Source: Rhodoferax bucti (lineage in GTDB: Bacteria; Pseudomonadota; Gammaproteobacteria; Burkholderiales; Burkholderiaceae_C). From it: 64,000 bases of DNA. Position numbers and translations under genes: made by a program. Under the pieces are notes generated by a model. That model did no database searches and was not told the origin of the DNA. It saw nothing but the letters and a program-made list of their open reading frames with translations. The DNA is taken from NCBI RefSeq assembly GCF_005876985.1, contig NZ_VAHD01000003.1:620001-684000 (forward strand). Direction: 5' to 3'. Shown in pieces: positions 33,127-43,537 of the stretch (position 1 is the first letter of the stretch; each line of letters opens with the position of its first letter).

Positions 33127-35052
33127 TTATGCCGCATTGGGCGCTGTGTCGGCGGTCACCGCCGTTGCGCCTCCGCTGCCTCCACCGCTGTTGGGCGGTG
33201 TGCGGGGTGTCCAGTCCTTGGGAGGACGAGGCTCCCGGCCGGCCATGATGTCGTCCAGCTGGTCGCTGTCGATGGTTTCCCACTCCAGCAAGGCCTTGGC
33301 CATGGCGTGCATCTTGTCCTGGTTATCTTCAATCAGCTTGCGGGCCAGAGAGTATTGCTGGTCGATGATGCGGCGCACTTCCGAGTCCACCTTTTGCATG
33401 GTCTGCTCGCTCATGCTGGTGGTTTTGGTGACGCTGCGACCCAAAAACACTTCGCCTTCGTTTTCGGCATAGACCATGGGGCCTAAGGCATCGGTCATGC
33501 CGTAGCGGGTGACCATGTCGCGGGCGATAGAGGTGGCACGCTCGAAGTCGTTGGAAGCGCCAGTGGTCATTTGCTTCATAAACACTTCTTCGGCAATACG
33601 GCCACCGAACAACATGCTGATCTGGTTGAGCATGTATTCGCTGTCGTACGAGTAACGGTCTTGCGCAGGCAGGCTCATGGTCACACCCAAGGCACGGCCG
33701 CGGGGAATGATGGTGACCTTGTGCACTGGATCGCACTTGGGCAGCATCTTGCCGATCAAAGCGTGGCCTGCTTCGTGGTAGGCCGTGTTTTTACGCTCTT
33801 CTTCGGGCATGACCATGGACTTGCGCTCAGGTCCCATGATGATCTTGTCCTTGGCCTTTTCGAAATCTTGCATTTCGACCAAGCGTGCGTTGCGGCGGGC
33901 GGCCATCAGCGCAGCTTCGTTGCACAGGTTGGCCAGATCAGCACCGCTCATGCCAGGGGTGCCGCGGGCAATCACGCTGGCGCTCACGTCCTGGCCCAAA
34001 GGCACTTTGCGCATGTGCACGTTCAAAATTTGTTCACGTCCACGGATGTCGGGCAGGGTCACGTAGACCTGACGGTCGAAACGGCCTGGGCGCAGCAAAG
34101 CGGCATCCAGAATGTCTGGGCGGTTGGTGGCAGCCACCACGATCACGCCGACGTTGGTCTCGAAACCGTCCATCTCCACCAGCATCTGGTTCAGGGTCTG
34201 TTCGCGCTCGTCGTTACCGCCGCCCAGGCCTGCGCCACGTTGACGGCCTACGGCGTCAATTTCGTCAATAAAGATGATGCAAGGTGCATTCTTTTTGGCG
34301 TTTTCGAACATGTCGCGCACGCGGGATGCACCCACGCCCACAAACATTTCCACAAAGTCAGAGCCGGAAATACTGAAGAACGGCACCTTGGCTTCACCGG
34401 CAATGGACTTGGCCAGCAAAGTTTTGCCGGTACCGGGAGGACCAACCAACAGCAAACCGCGTGGGATGCGTCCGCCCAGCTTTTGGAACTTGCTGGGGTC
34501 TTTGAGGAAGTCGACAACTTCCTTCACTTCTTCCTTGGCTTCGTCGCAACCGGCCACGTCAGCAAAAGTCACGGTGTTGGTGTTTTCGTCCAACAAGCGG
34601 GCCTTGCTCTTGCCGAAGCTGAAGGCTCCGCCTTTGCCGCCGCCCTGCATCTGGCGCATGAAGTACACCCAAACGCCGATCAACAGCAACATGGGGCCCC
34701 AGCTGACCAGCAGGGTCATGAGCAAAGAGCCTTCTTCACGGGGCTTCACGTCAAACTTAACGTTGTTGGCGATCAGGTCGCCCACCAAGCCGCGATCCAA
34801 GTAAGTGGCGGTAGTGCGTACTTTGCGGTCATCGGAGGTCACTGCCAGAATTTCGGTCCCACCCTGCCCCTCTTGGATGATGGCGCTCTTGATCTGCTTG
34901 TTCCGCACCTGCTCCAGGAAATCGGAATAGCCGACCATGCCCGACGCTGCCGTGCGTGAGTCAAATTGCTTGAACACGGTGAACAGCACCAAGGCGATCA
35001 CCAACCACACTGCAACTTTAGAAAACCACTGATTATTCAAGCGAAGCTCCAA
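33127..35052 (-). CDS. ftsH: ATP-dependent zinc metalloprotease FtsH
   Basis: 641 residues. Two N-terminal TM segments (about 9-26 and 105-125) flank a periplasmic domain. The AAA+ module has Walker [12 protein letters not shown], Walker [13 protein letters not shown] and the second region of homology [20 protein letters not shown], followed by the zinc protease motif HEAGHAL. It degrades membrane and regulatory proteins, including LpxC in enterics. The Gly/Ala-rich C-terminal tail is variable. It is followed by folP and preceded by rlmE, the classical order. Confidence 0.98.
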   Translation of the reverse strand: MELRLNNQWFSKVAVWLVIALVLFTVFKQFDSRTAASGMVGYSDFLEQVRNKQIKSAIIQEGQGGTEILAVTSDDRKVRTTATYLDRGLVGDLIANNVKFDVKPREEGSLLMTLLVSWGPMLLLIGVWVYFMRQMQGGGKGGAFSFGKSKARLLDENTNTVTFADVAGCDEAKEEVKEVVDFLKDPSKFQKLGGRIPRGLLLVGPPGTGKTLLAKSIAGEAKVPFFSISGSDFVEMFVGVGASRVRDMFENAKKNAPCIIFIDEIDAVGRQRGAGLGGGNDEREQTLNQMLVEMDGFETNVGVIVVAATNRPDILDAALLRPGRFDRQVYVTLPDIRGREQILNVHMRKVPLGQDVSASVIARGTPGMSGADLANLCNEAALMAARRNARLVEMQDFEKAKDKIIMGPERKSMVMPEEERKNTAYHEAGHALIGKMLPKCDPVHKVTIIPRGRALGVTMSLPAQDRYSYDSEYMLNQISMLFGGRIAEEVFMKQMTTGASNDFERATSIARDMVTRYGMTDALGPMVYAENEGEVFLGRSVTKTTSMSEQTMQKVDSEVRRIIDQQYSLARKLIEDNQDKMHAMAKALLEWETIDSDQLDDIMAGREPRPPKDWTPRTPPNSGGGSGGATAVTADTAPNAA

Positions 35053-35172
35053 TAAGGACGCGAAGGCCCGTGCTCCGCGTACATGCGACCCATTTTAGGC
35101 CTTTCAAGCCGGCGACACCGTTTTTTACGCTATCGCGGCCATAGAAACTGCATGGGTTTAATCAAGCAGGGC

Positions 35173-35859
35173 TCAAAAACTCTTGAGGCCCAGCCCGATG
35201 AGAAAGGTTTCCGACGAGCGGTCGCGCGAAGCTTTGGGCTTGAGCGGCTTGACGGTGACAAACGCCTCTTTGAACCGCTGCACCACATCGTTGTAGCTAC
35301 CGCCATGAAACACTTTGGCAACCAACGCGCCTTGGGGCTTCATATGGTTTTGCGCAAACTCAATCGCCAGCTCTACCAAATACTCAATGCGCGCCGCGTC
35401 TGCGGATGAAATGCCGGACAAATTGGGAGCCATATCGGACACCACCAAATCGGCCTGCTTGCCCGCCAAAGCGGTCTCTAGCAGGGCCAGCGTATCCGCC
35501 TCGCGGAAGTCGCCCTGGATAAAGGTCACCCCCTCAATAGGCTCCATTGGCAGCAGATCCAGGCCGATGATGGTGCCATTCATCTCCCCCACCGCCGCCC
35601 CGTTGGGCGACATGCGGCGGCGCAGGTACTGGCTCCAGGCACCGGGCGTGCAGCCCAAGTCCACCACCAACTGTCCGGGCTTGACCAGATGCAGGGTTTC
35701 GTCAATTTCCTTGAGTTTGTAAGCGGCGCGGGCGCGGTAGCCTTCTTTGTTGGCGAGCTTGACCCAGGGGTCGTTGATATGGTCGTGCAACCACGCCTTG
35801 TTGACCTTTTTGTTGCCGGCCTTGTTATCGGGCTTGTTACTTTTGCTCTGCGTTTTCAT
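35173..35859 (-). CDS. rlmE: 23S rRNA 2'-O-methyltransferase RlmE (FtsJ/RrmJ)
   Basis: 228 residues from the ATG at 35859 ([23 protein letters not shown]). The frame is open upstream, but that is antisense to yhbY. It is a SAM-dependent Rossmann fold with [26 protein letters not shown], the catalytic K-D-K-E set ([30 protein letters not shown] and SSETFLIG). It methylates U2552 of 23S rRNA. It lies immediately upstream of ftsH and divergent from yhbY with an 18 bp gap. Confidence 0.96.
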   Translation of the reverse strand: MKTQSKSNKPDNKAGNKKVNKAWLHDHINDPWVKLANKEGYRARAAYKLKEIDETLHLVKPGQLVVDLGCTPGAWSQYLRRRMSPNGAAVGEMNGTIIGLDLLPMEPIEGVTFIQGDFREADTLALLETALAGKQADLVVSDMAPNLSGISSADAARIEYLVELAIEFAQNHMKPQGALVAKVFHGGSYNDVVQRFKEAFVTVKPLKPKASRDRSSETFLIGLGLKSF

Positions 35860-35877
35860 TGCGTTGATAATACCCAT

Positions 35878-36351
35878 ATGCCCCAAATCCAATTGACACC
35901 CGCTCAGCGCAAAGAACACCGCGCTGAAGCCCACCACCTGGACCCCGTCGTTCTGGTCGGTGGCGATGGCCTGACTGCCAACGTAAAAAAAGAAATCGAC
36001 GCTGCCCTGAACGCCCACGGACTGATCAAAGTCCGTGTGTTTTCTGATGACCGCGTTGCCCGCGACGAGATGTTCAAAACCCTGGCGGACGAGCTCAATG
36101 CGGCGCCCATCCAGCACATCGGAAAATTGCTGGTGCTATGGCGCCCCAAGGCGGTAAAGGAAAAAGCCGTCGATGAAGACCGCATGCCCGGCCCCCGCGA
36201 CTTCAAAGTGTTGAAGTTCGGCCGCCCCGGCACCCGCCCCGAAGTCAAAACCCTGCGTGTACTCGGCAACCAGCGCCTCACGCCCGGTGGCAACATCAAG
36301 CGCGCCAAGCCGAAGCCAAAAACCAGCGTCAAGAAACGCAGCCAGACCTGA
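35878..36351 (+). CDS. yhbY: YhbY-family RNA-binding (CRM domain) protein with basic C-terminal extension
   Basis: 157 residues from the ATG at 35878; the frame is open upstream but overlaps rlmE antisense. The CRM domain (about 1-95) starts [35 protein letters not shown], contains the [10 protein letters not shown] strand and ends in GKLLVLWRP. The last 60 residues are a basic, Pro-rich tail ([16 protein letters not shown]), unlike E. coli YhbY, which is about 97 residues. It associates with pre-50S ribosomes. The divergent pairing with rlmE-ftsH is conserved in proteobacteria. Confidence 0.92.
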   Translation: MPQIQLTPAQRKEHRAEAHHLDPVVLVGGDGLTANVKKEIDAALNAHGLIKVRVFSDDRVARDEMFKTLADELNAAPIQHIGKLLVLWRPKAVKEKAVDEDRMPGPRDFKVLKFGRPGTRPEVKTLRVLGNQRLTPGGNIKRAKPKPKTSVKKRSQT

Positions 36352-36370
36352 TACGGATTTTTCTACTGAC

Positions 36371-36398
36371 AACCGGAGCCGCAAGCTCCGGTTTTTTT
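36371..36398. terminator. Bidirectional terminator between yhbY and the DUF4149-like gene
   Basis: AACCGGAGC (36371-36379) pairs with GCTCCGGTT (36385-36393) around CGCAA, with a run of seven T to 36398. The convergent gene's TAA stop lies in the T tract (36397-36399). Confidence 0.92.
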
Positions 36399-36837
36399 AT
36401 GCCTGCGTATCGCTGGCCGTGTTGACGGGAGCGAGCGCGGAAATCATCTGTTTGAACACCACCAGCGCACATACCCACTGCGCAAAGTACATGGCACTGC
36501 CCAAACGGTGCCACAAGGCCAGGTTCTCCCGGGCAACGATTCGGGGAGCCACCGCCAACTCCACCAGCAAAGCCAGCAAGACGCCACCCACCACAAAAAG
36601 TGTAGCGGCTCGCGCATATTCCACCGGCACTAGCGGCCGATTTGACCTAAAAACCATTAATAAGGTGGCGCCGCAAGCGATCGACACCCACGTCTGGGCA
36701 CTGAACAGTTTGGCCGCCATTTGACCGGCCATGGCCGGGGTAGGCAGGTGCACAAACAGCATGGGCACCACCAAAAAACCCAGCAGCGTCAGGCTCATAG
36801 CCCACGCGGCCGCCAACCAGACCGGGAGCTGCCGCAT
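36397..36837 (-). CDS. DUF4149-like integral membrane protein
   Basis: 146 residues with four TM segments: LAAAWAMSLTLLGFLVVPMLF, TWVSIACGATLLMVF, ATLFVVGGVLLALLVELAVAP and LGSAMYFAQWVCALVVF. It fits the small DUF4149 family often found beside greA or yhbY in Burkholderiales (from memory). The loop between TM2 and TM3 reads NRPLVPVEYARAATLF and is encoded by dispersed repeat copy E; almost the same peptide appears in the SpoU methyltransferase at 42760-43530. The start overlaps the greA stop by 1 nt. Confidence 0.8.
   Translation of the reverse strand: MRQLPVWLAAAWAMSLTLLGFLVVPMLFVHLPTPAMAGQMAAKLFSAQTWVSIACGATLLMVFRSNRPLVPVEYARAATLFVVGGVLLALLVELAVAPRIVARENLALWHRLGSAMYFAQWVCALVVFKQMISALAPVNTASDTQA
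36595..36652 (-). repeat. Dispersed repeat, copy E (inside DUF4149-like gene)
   Basis: CTCGCGCATATTCCACCGGC followed by ACTAGCGGC on the plus strand differs from copy F (43303) at a single base over 29. On the coding strand it reads R-P-L-V-P-V-E-Y-A-R-A-A-T-L-F. Confidence 0.85.
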
Positions 36838-37313
36838 CAGATGTAGTGGACCGCTACCACCTCGTAGGCGCGCTCGCCGCCGGGGGCTTGCACCACAGCG
36901 GTGTCGCCCTCTACCTTGCCGATCAAGGCGCGGGCAATAGGGCTGCTGATGTTGATCAAGCCTTGCTTCAGATCCGCCTCGTCTTCTCCGACGATCTGAT
37001 ATTTGACCTGCTGGCCGCTGTCTTCGTCTTCCAGCTCCACCGTGGCACCGAACACCACTCGGCCATCCGCTTGGATGGTGGTCGGGTCAATCACCTGGGC
37101 GGCAGACAACTTGCCTTCGACTTCCTGAATGCGGCCTTCGATGAAGCCTTGGCGCTCTTTGGCCGCGTCGTAGTCGGCGTTTTCGCTCAGGTCGCCCTGG
37201 GCACGGGCTTCGGCAATCGCCTGAATCACCGAGGGACGCTCGACGGTCTTGAGTTTGTGCAGCTCGGCCTTGAGCATTTCAGCGCCGCGCTTGGTAATGG
37301 GATAGGTTGCCAT
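36837..37313 (-). CDS. greA: Transcription elongation factor GreA
   Basis: 158 residues, normal length. It starts [21 protein letters not shown]. The N-terminal coiled coil carries the acidic tip residues in [23 protein letters not shown], and the C-terminal FKBP-like domain has [12 protein letters not shown] and [15 protein letters not shown]. It rescues backtracked RNA polymerase. It lies downstream of carB with a 143 bp gap. Confidence 0.97.
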   Translation of the reverse strand: MATYPITKRGAEMLKAELHKLKTVERPSVIQAIAEARAQGDLSENADYDAAKERQGFIEGRIQEVEGKLSAAQVIDPTTIQADGRVVFGATVELEDEDSGQQVKYQIVGEDEADLKQGLINISSPIARALIGKVEGDTAVVQAPGGERAYEVVAVHYI

Positions 37314-37352
37314 GGTGTCTCTAGCTAGGTTTTATGGGGCCTCAAAGTACAA

Positions 37353-37384
37353 GGACAGTGCGGCGCTTGCGCGCGGCACTGTCC
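37353..37384. terminator. Hairpin in the carB-greA gap
   Basis: GGACAGTGC (37353-37361) pairs with GCACTGTCC (37376-37384), and an inner GCGC/GCGC extends the stem. No T tract follows on the minus strand, so it may be a pause or stability hairpin rather than a strong terminator. Confidence 0.5.
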
Positions 37385-37456
37385 TCTACGGTTGGGCCTG
37401 ATTATGCCAAGTTATTGAGCCCCCACGCTCCGCCGCTGCGCGGGTCGTTGCCCCCG

Positions 37457-40400
37457 TCAAGCTTGAAGTTCTGCGTGCATTTCCTGCACAGAGATCACGC
37501 CCAGGCTGTCCAGGTACTTCATACCCTCTACGGCAGCCTCAGCACCCGCAATGGTGGTGTAAGTGGTCACGCGAGCCAGCAAAGCGGAGGTACGGATCAG
37601 GCGGGAGTCCGCAATCGCATTGCGACGCTCTTCCACGGTGTTCACCACCATGGAAATTTCCTCGTTCTTGATCATGTCCACAATGTGCGGACGACCCTCA
37701 GTGACCTTGTTGACCACACCGCAGGCCACACCGGCAGCGTTGATGGCTGCCGCAGTGCCCTTGGTCGCCACCACTTCAAAGCCCAGGGACACCAGCTTGC
37801 GGGCCACTTCAACAGCGCGGGGCTTGTCAGTCTGCTTCACCGAGATGAAAGCCTTGCCGCCGCGTGGCAGTTTGGCGCCCGCACCCAACTGGCTCTTCAC
37901 AAAGGCTTCTCCGAAAGTCTTGCCCACGCCCATGACTTCACCGGTGGACTTCATCTCAGGTCCGAGGATGGTGTCCACACCGGGGAACTTGACGAAGGGG
38001 AACACCGCTTCCTTGACGCTGAAGTACGGGGGTGTGACTTCTTTGCTGATGCCTTGGCTCGCCAAGGACTGGCCGGCCATGCAACGTGCAGCCACCTTCG
38101 CCAACTGGATGCCGGTGGCTTTGGAGACGAAGGGCACCGTACGGCTGGCGCGTGGATTAACTTCCAGCACGTAAATCACGTCTTTGCCATCCACGTTTTG
38201 GATCGCAAACTGCACGTTCATCAAACCGACCACGTTCAGGGCACCGGCCATGGCTTTGGTCTGGCGCTTGATCTCGGTCACAGTGTCTGCATGCAGGCTG
38301 TAGGGTGGCAGTGAGCAGGCGGAGTCGCCGCTGTGCACACCGGCTTGTTCTATGTGTTCCATCACGCCACCGATGAAGGTGTCACCGGTCGCATCGCGGA
38401 TGCAATCCACATCGCACTCGATGGCGTCATTCAGGAAGCGGTCCAGCAGCACAGGGCTGTCGTTGCTCACCTTCACGGCTTCGCGCATGTAGCGCTCCAG
38501 ATCGCGCTGTTCGTGCACGATTTCCATGGCGCGGCCACCCAGCACGTAGCTGGGGCGCACCACCAAGGGGTAGCCCAAGGCAGCAGCTTTCTCCAGCGCT
38601 TCTGGCTCCGTACGCGCTGTGGCGTTAGGTGGCTGGCGCAGGTTCAGGGCATGCAACAGCTTCTGGAAGCGCTCACGGTCTTCAGCCGCATCGATCATGT
38701 CGGGCGTGGTGCCGATGATGGGGACGCCATTGGCTTCAAGGTCCAGCGCCAACTTCAAAGGCGTCTGGCCACCGTATTGCACGATCACGCCAACGGGTTT
38801 CTCTTTGTCCACAATTTCCAGCACGTCTTCGAGCGTCAATGGCTCAAAGTACAGGCGGTCAGAAGTGTCGTAGTCGGTAGACACGGTTTCGGGGTTGCAG
38901 TTGACCATGATGGTCTCGTAACCGTCTTCGCGCATGGCCAAGGCGGCGTGCACGCAGCAGTAGTCGAACTCAATGCCTTGGCCGATGCGGTTGGGGCCAC
39001 CGCCCAGCACCATGATCTTTTTCTTGTCGGTGGGCGCGGCTTCACACTCAGAGCCATCGGCCTCGTAGGTGGAGTACATGTAGGCCGTGTTGGTGGAAAA
39101 CTCCGCTGCACAAGTGTCGACGCGCTTGTAAACAGGGCGCACGCCCAAAGCGCGGCGCTTCTCGCGCACAGCCTTGTCGGTGGTCTTGAATTGCTTGGCC
39201 AAACGGCGGTCAGAGAAGCCTTTTTGCTTCAGGCCGCGCAGCGTGGCGGCGTCAATCTTGTCCAGGGCTGAGCCACTGGCGGGCTGGGGCAGGCGCTCGA
39301 TTTCAAGCTCCAACTTAACGATCTGCTCGATCTGCACCAGGAACCAGGGGTCGATCTTGGTCAGCGCAAACACTTCGTCCACGCTCATGCCTTGGGCGAA
39401 TGCGTCGCCCACGTACCAGATGCGCTCGGGGCCGGGCTCGCCCAGCTCTTTTTCCAGCACTTCGCGGTCCTGGGTCTTTTCGTTCATGCCGTCCACGCCC
39501 ACTTCCAGGCCGCGCAAGGCTTTCTGGAAAGACTCTTGGAAGGTACGGCCCATCGCCATGACCTCGCCCACCGACTTCATCTGGGTGGTCAAGCGGCTGT
39601 CGGCAGCCGGGAATTTTTCGAACGCGAAACGCGGGATCTTGGTGACCACGTAGTCGATGGAAGGCTCGAACGATGCAGGGGTGGCACCGCCGGTGATGTC
39701 GTTGCGCAGTTCGTCCAGCGTGAAGCCCACGGCCAACTTAGCTGCGACCTTGGCAATCGGGAAGCCGGTAGCTTTGGAGGCCAGCGCCGAGGAGCGCGAC
39801 ACGCGCGGGTTCATCTCGATCACCACCATGCGGCCGTCTTTGGGGTTGATGGAGAACTGCACATTGGAGCCACCGGTATCCACGCCAATTTCGCGCAGCA
39901 CTGCCAAAGAAGCGTTACGCAGAATCTGGTATTCCTTGTCGGTCAGGGTCTGTGCAGGCGCCACGGTAATGGAGTCACCGGTGTGCACGCCCATGGGGTC
40001 CAAGTTTTCAATCGAGCAGACGATGATGCAGTTGTCCGCCTTGTCGCGCACCACTTCCATTTCGTACTCTTTCCAGCCGAGCAGAGATTCTTCGATCAGT
40101 AGCTCGTTGGTGGGCGAGGCTTCCAAGCCGCGCTTGCAAATGGTCTCAAACTCTTCAGAGTTGTAGGCGATACCGCCGCCGGTGCCACCCAAGGTAAAGC
40201 TGGGGCGGATGACAGTCGGAAAGCCCAAGGTCTTTTGCACAGCCCACGCTTCGTCCATGCTGTGGGCGATGCCCGAGCGCGCAGAACCCAGACCGATTTT
40301 GGTCATGGCGTCCTTGAACTTCAGGCGGTCTTCGGCCTTGTCGATGGCTTCAGGCGTGGCGCCGATCAGCTCGACCTTGTACTTGTCCAGCACGCCGTGG

Positions 40401-40711
40401 TGCCACAGGTCCAGCGCGCAGTTCAGCGCGGTCTGGCCACCCATGGTGGGCAAAATCGCATCGGGCTTTTCCTTGGCGATGATCTTCTCGACGGTTTGCC
40501 AGGTGATGGGTTCGATGTAGGTCACATCGGCCGTGGCCGGGTCGGTCATGATCGTGGCGGGATTGCTGTTGATCAGAATGACCTTGTAGCCCTCTTCACG
40601 CAAAGCCTTGCATGCTTGCACGCCGGAGTAGTCAAACTCACAGGCCTGCCCAATGATGATGGGGCCGGCGCCGATGATAAGAATGCTTTTGATGTCGGTA
40701 CGTTTTGGCAT
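37457..40711 (-). CDS. carB: Carbamoyl-phosphate synthase large subunit CarB
   Basis: 1084 residues, normal length. Two homologous halves each have an ATP-grasp: N half [22 protein letters not shown] then [18 protein letters not shown] half [21 protein letters not shown] then [19 protein letters not shown]. The C-terminal MGS-like allosteric domain contains [17 protein letters not shown] and [13 protein letters not shown]. It makes carbamoyl phosphate for arginine and pyrimidines with CarA. leuE intervenes between carA and carB. Confidence 0.98.
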   Translation of the reverse strand: MPKRTDIKSILIIGAGPIIIGQACEFDYSGVQACKALREEGYKVILINSNPATIMTDPATADVTYIEPITWQTVEKIIAKEKPDAILPTMGGQTALNCALDLWHHGVLDKYKVELIGATPEAIDKAEDRLKFKDAMTKIGLGSARSGIAHSMDEAWAVQKTLGFPTVIRPSFTLGGTGGGIAYNSEEFETICKRGLEASPTNELLIEESLLGWKEYEMEVVRDKADNCIIVCSIENLDPMGVHTGDSITVAPAQTLTDKEYQILRNASLAVLREIGVDTGGSNVQFSINPKDGRMVVIEMNPRVSRSSALASKATGFPIAKVAAKLAVGFTLDELRNDITGGATPASFEPSIDYVVTKIPRFAFEKFPAADSRLTTQMKSVGEVMAMGRTFQESFQKALRGLEVGVDGMNEKTQDREVLEKELGEPGPERIWYVGDAFAQGMSVDEVFALTKIDPWFLVQIEQIVKLELEIERLPQPASGSALDKIDAATLRGLKQKGFSDRRLAKQFKTTDKAVREKRRALGVRPVYKRVDTCAAEFSTNTAYMYSTYEADGSECEAAPTDKKKIMVLGGGPNRIGQGIEFDYCCVHAALAMREDGYETIMVNCNPETVSTDYDTSDRLYFEPLTLEDVLEIVDKEKPVGVIVQYGGQTPLKLALDLEANGVPIIGTTPDMIDAAEDRERFQKLLHALNLRQPPNATARTEPEALEKAAALGYPLVVRPSYVLGGRAMEIVHEQRDLERYMREAVKVSNDSPVLLDRFLNDAIECDVDCIRDATGDTFIGGVMEHIEQAGVHSGDSACSLPPYSLHADTVTEIKRQTKAMAGALNVVGLMNVQFAIQNVDGKDVIYVLEVNPRASRTVPFVSKATGIQLAKVAARCMAGQSLASQGISKEVTPPYFSVKEAVFPFVKFPGVDTILGPEMKSTGEVMGVGKTFGEAFVKSQLGAGAKLPRGGKAFISVKQTDKPRAVEVARKLVSLGFEVVATKGTAAAINAAGVACGVVNKVTEGRPHIVDMIKNEEISMVVNTVEERRNAIADSRLIRTSALLARVTTYTTIAGAEAAVEGMKYLDSLGVISVQEMHAELQA

Positions 40712-40734
40712 TTCGGGTGCTCTTTACTTTTCAA

Positions 40735-41403
40735 TTAATTCAGACTGGCGGTCGCCAGCTTGGCGCCAAACCACATAAACAGGCCGCCTACCGCACTAGA
40801 GAGGCTGGCAGACAAACGCTTGCGACGGCTGAAACCGCGCGCCAAACGGGCGCCGGCAAAAATCAGCGCTGACAGGTAGAGGGCGCTGAACACCATGATG
40901 ATGGAGCCCAGAATCAGGAAGGGGATGGCCGGCGTCTCGTAATTCGGGTCAATGAATTGCACGAAGAACGAGAGCAAAAACAGAATCGCCTTCGGATTCA
41001 GCAGGCTGATGAACAACGCGCGCTTGAAAGGCTGTTGCATATTGGCGGCCGCCTCTGCCACGGCCGTGTCGGCAGACAGGTCTTCGGTCTGCGCGCTGCG
41101 CCATTTTTTGACGGCAGCGATCAGCAAATTCAAACCAACCCAGGTCAGATAAGCCGCGCCTGCGTACTTCACCACCATGAACAGCGCCGGGTAGGTGCGC
41201 AGCAAGCTAGCAGCGCCCAAAGCAGTGAGGAACAACAAAATGGTGTCTCCCACAAACACACCCATGGCGCCTTGGTAACCCGCTTTCACACCGCGTACGG
41301 TAGCCACGGACAGCACGTACAGCGAATTCGGGCCGGGCAACAAAATGATGCCGATAGCGCCGATCACGTACGTCCAGAGGTCAGTGACACCGTAGAAGCT
41401 CAT
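40735..41403 (-). CDS. leuE: LysE/RhtB-family amino acid exporter, LeuE-like
   Basis: 222 residues, six TM segments. The RhtB family start GIILLPGPNSLYVLSVATVRGVKAGYQGAMGVFVGD is clear, followed by YLTWVGLNLL and FKRALFISLLNPKAILFLLSFFVQF. It exports neutral amino acids such as leucine. It sits between carA (5 bp gap) and carB (23 bp gap) on the same strand, so it is very probably co-transcribed with them; this order is common in Comamonadaceae. Confidence 0.9.
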   Translation of the reverse strand: MSFYGVTDLWTYVIGAIGIILLPGPNSLYVLSVATVRGVKAGYQGAMGVFVGDTILLFLTALGAASLLRTYPALFMVVKYAGAAYLTWVGLNLLIAAVKKWRSAQTEDLSADTAVAEAAANMQQPFKRALFISLLNPKAILFLLSFFVQFIDPNYETPAIPFLILGSIIMVFSALYLSALIFAGARLARGFSRRKRLSASLSSAVGGLFMWFGAKLATASLN

Positions 41404-41408
41404 GGTGC

Positions 41409-42578
41409 TCAGCCCGCCTTCTTTTCCATCTCAGCAATAAAGCGGTCAAACAGGTAACCGATGTCGTGCGGACCGGGCGATGCTTCAGGGTGGCCCTGGA
41501 AGCAGAACGCCGGTTTGTCTGTGCGCTCCAAACCTTGCAGAGTGCCGTCAAACAAGCTCACATGCGTGGGGCGCAGGTTGGCCGGCAGGGTCTTTTCATC
41601 CACCGCAAAACCGTGGTTCTGGCTGGTGATGGAGACACGGCCGCTGTCCAAGTCTTTGACGGGGTGGTTGGCACCGTGGTGGCCGAACTTCATCTTGAAG
41701 GTCTTGGCACCGCTGGCCAGCGCCATGATCTGATGACCCAAGCAGATGCCGAAGGTGGGCGTGCCGGTCTCGATGAGTTCCTTGGCCGCAGCAATCGCGT
41801 AGTCGCAAGGCTCTGGGTCGCCAGGGCCGTTGGACAGGAAGATGCCATTCGGGTTGAGCTTGAGCACATCCGCCGCAGGCGTTTGCGCGGGCACCACCGT
41901 GACTTTGCAGCCGCGCTCGGCCAACATGCGCAAGATGTTTTTCTTCACACCGAAGTCGTAAGCCACCACATGGAACTTGGGAGCGGTTTGCTGGCCGTAG
42001 CCTTGGCCTAGGGTCCACTCGGCTTCCGTCCATGCATAGCTGCTGGCGCTGGAGACGACCTTGGCCAAGTCCAGGCCGGCCATGCTGGGCGCGCCTTTGG
42101 CAGCAGCCACGGCTTTTTCGACGGCTTCTTTGGTCACCGATTCACCGGCCGCCAATGCCAGGATGCAGCCGTTTTGTGCGCCTTGGGTGCGCAGTTGGCG
42201 GGTGAGCTGGCGGGTGTCGATGTTGGCAATCGCCACGGTACCCTCAGCAACGAGGTACTCGGTCAGCGTCTGGGTTTTGCGGAAGTTGCTGGCCACCAAA
42301 GGCAGATCTTTGATGATCAAACCGGCGGCGAAGACTTTGTGGGACTCCACGTCTTCCGGGTTGACACCGTAGTTGCCGATGTGGGGGTAAGTCAGGGTGA
42401 CGATCTGCTGGCAATAGCTGGGATCCGTGAGGATCTCCTGGTAGCCGGTCATGGAAGTGTTGAACACGACTTCACCGACGGTAGAGCCTGCGGCTCCAAT
42501 GGAATTGCCAATGTAGACCGTGCCGTCTGCGAGCGCCAGGATGGCGGGTGGGGTAGTTCCCTTGAGAGACAAAAGCAC
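41409..42578 (-). CDS. carA: Carbamoyl-phosphate synthase small subunit CarA
   Basis: 389 residues from the GTG at 42578 ([22 protein letters not shown]), with CGGAG 8 nt upstream; a TTG at 42611 is in frame but unlikely. The N-terminal CPSase domain has [16 protein letters not shown], and the class I glutaminase has the nucleophile Cys in [13 protein letters not shown] and the His-Glu pair in [13 protein letters not shown]. It supplies ammonia to CarB. Confidence 0.96.
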   Translation of the reverse strand: MLLSLKGTTPPAILALADGTVYIGNSIGAAGSTVGEVVFNTSMTGYQEILTDPSYCQQIVTLTYPHIGNYGVNPEDVESHKVFAAGLIIKDLPLVASNFRKTQTLTEYLVAEGTVAIANIDTRQLTRQLRTQGAQNGCILALAAGESVTKEAVEKAVAAAKGAPSMAGLDLAKVVSSASSYAWTEAEWTLGQGYGQQTAPKFHVVAYDFGVKKNILRMLAERGCKVTVVPAQTPAADVLKLNPNGIFLSNGPGDPEPCDYAIAAAKELIETGTPTFGICLGHQIMALASGAKTFKMKFGHHGANHPVKDLDSGRVSITSQNHGFAVDEKTLPANLRPTHVSLFDGTLQGLERTDKPAFCFQGHPEASPGPHDIGYLFDRFIAEMEKKAG

Positions 42579-42728
42579 TGGTTTCTCCGAATGTTTTACG
42601 GGTACGCCCAAACGCGCTCAAGACAGGCTCTTGGCGGGTGCCGCACGGGAGTGGACTCCTGGCGGATGCTTTTTACGAGGGAATGTGCAGAGGTGCGCTT
42701 GGGACGGCTGTTTTCTGGAAAGCCTCTG

Positions 42729-42734
42729 ATTATA
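42729..42734 (-). promoter_or_regulatory. Perfect TATAAT -10 for the carA-leuE-carB operon
   Basis: On the minus strand TATAAT lies in GGTTATAATCAG, with CTGAAT 17 bp upstream as a weak -35. It gives a leader of about 145 nt before carA. The promoter lies directly downstream of the methyltransferase stop codon. Confidence 0.55.
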
Positions 42735-42759
42735 ACCGAGGGCAAACCCGAATTCAGTT

Positions 42760-43530
42760 TCAGGCAAGCTTCAAACTGCTAGCGTGCAGGCAAATCGCCG
42801 CCGCCGCCGCAACATTGAGCGACTCTTCCCCCCCCGGCTGGCCAATGCGGGCAAACACCGTGGCTTTGGCCATGAGCGCATCCGACACGCCCTGCCCTTC
42901 GTGCCCCATGGCCCATGCACAGGGGTGGGGCAAGTCCAGCTTTTGCACCAGATCGCCTTGGTGCGAGCTGGTCACCACCAAGGGCACCTGCAAGGCATCC
43001 AGATCTTGCAACTCCAGGCCCTCGATCAGTTGGAGACCAAAGTGCGCACCCATGCCGGCTCGCAACACCTTGGGGCTCCAAAGTGCGGCAGAACCCTTGA
43101 GTGCCAGCACCTGACGGAAGCCGAACGCCCCCGCACTGCGCAAGATGGAGCCCACATTGCCCGCATCCTGCACACGGTCCAGAATGACGGTGGCCGCCAA
43201 GGGGTCGATGTCCACCGCCTCTGGCAGGTCGACCACAAAGCCGACCTTGGCCGGCGACTCCAGTCCGCTGATTTCGCGGAACAAGGCATCCGGTATCACT
43301 ACGATTTTGATAGCTGCTCGCGCATATTCCACCGGCGCTAGCGGCATAAAAGACTCTGAAACCACCAACACCGATGGCACCACACCTCGCGCCAGCGCGG
43401 CGCTGCACAGGTGGTCGCCCTCGATCCAGAAGCGCCCCGCCTTGCGGTAGGCCGTGTTATCGGTGCTGAGCTTGCGCAGCTCTTTGAGTAGCGTGTTCTC
43501 GCGGGAGCTGATGAGGATGGGTTCGGTCAT
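42760..43530 (-). CDS. SpoU/TrmH-family RNA 2'-O-methyltransferase
   Basis: 256 residues. The N-terminal substrate-binding domain reads LLKELRKLSTDNTAYRKAGRFWIEGDHLC. The C-terminal SPOUT domain has motif 1 VILDRVQDAGNVGSILRSAGAFG, motif 2 AWAMGHEGQGVS and motif 3 RIGQPGGEESLNVAAAAAICLH. The target is probably 23S rRNA (RlmB/TsnR-like), but the exact site is unknown. Within the N-terminal domain the stretch MPLAPVEYARAAIKIV is encoded by dispersed repeat copy F. It is followed by the carA promoter. Confidence 0.9.
   Translation of the reverse strand: MTEPILISSRENTLLKELRKLSTDNTAYRKAGRFWIEGDHLCSAALARGVVPSVLVVSESFMPLAPVEYARAAIKIVVIPDALFREISGLESPAKVGFVVDLPEAVDIDPLAATVILDRVQDAGNVGSILRSAGAFGFRQVLALKGSAALWSPKVLRAGMGAHFGLQLIEGLELQDLDALQVPLVVTSSHQGDLVQKLDLPHPCAWAMGHEGQGVSDALMAKATVFARIGQPGGEESLNVAAAAAICLHASSLKLA
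43303..43350 (-). repeat. Dispersed repeat, copy F (inside SpoU methyltransferase gene)
   Basis: TTTTGATAGCTGCTCGCGCA followed by TATTCCACCGGCGCTAGCGGC is a near-identical sister of copy E. It reads M-P-L-A-P-V-E-Y-A-R-A-A-I-K-I in the gene's frame. Confidence 0.85.
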
Positions 43531-43537
43531 AAACGCT

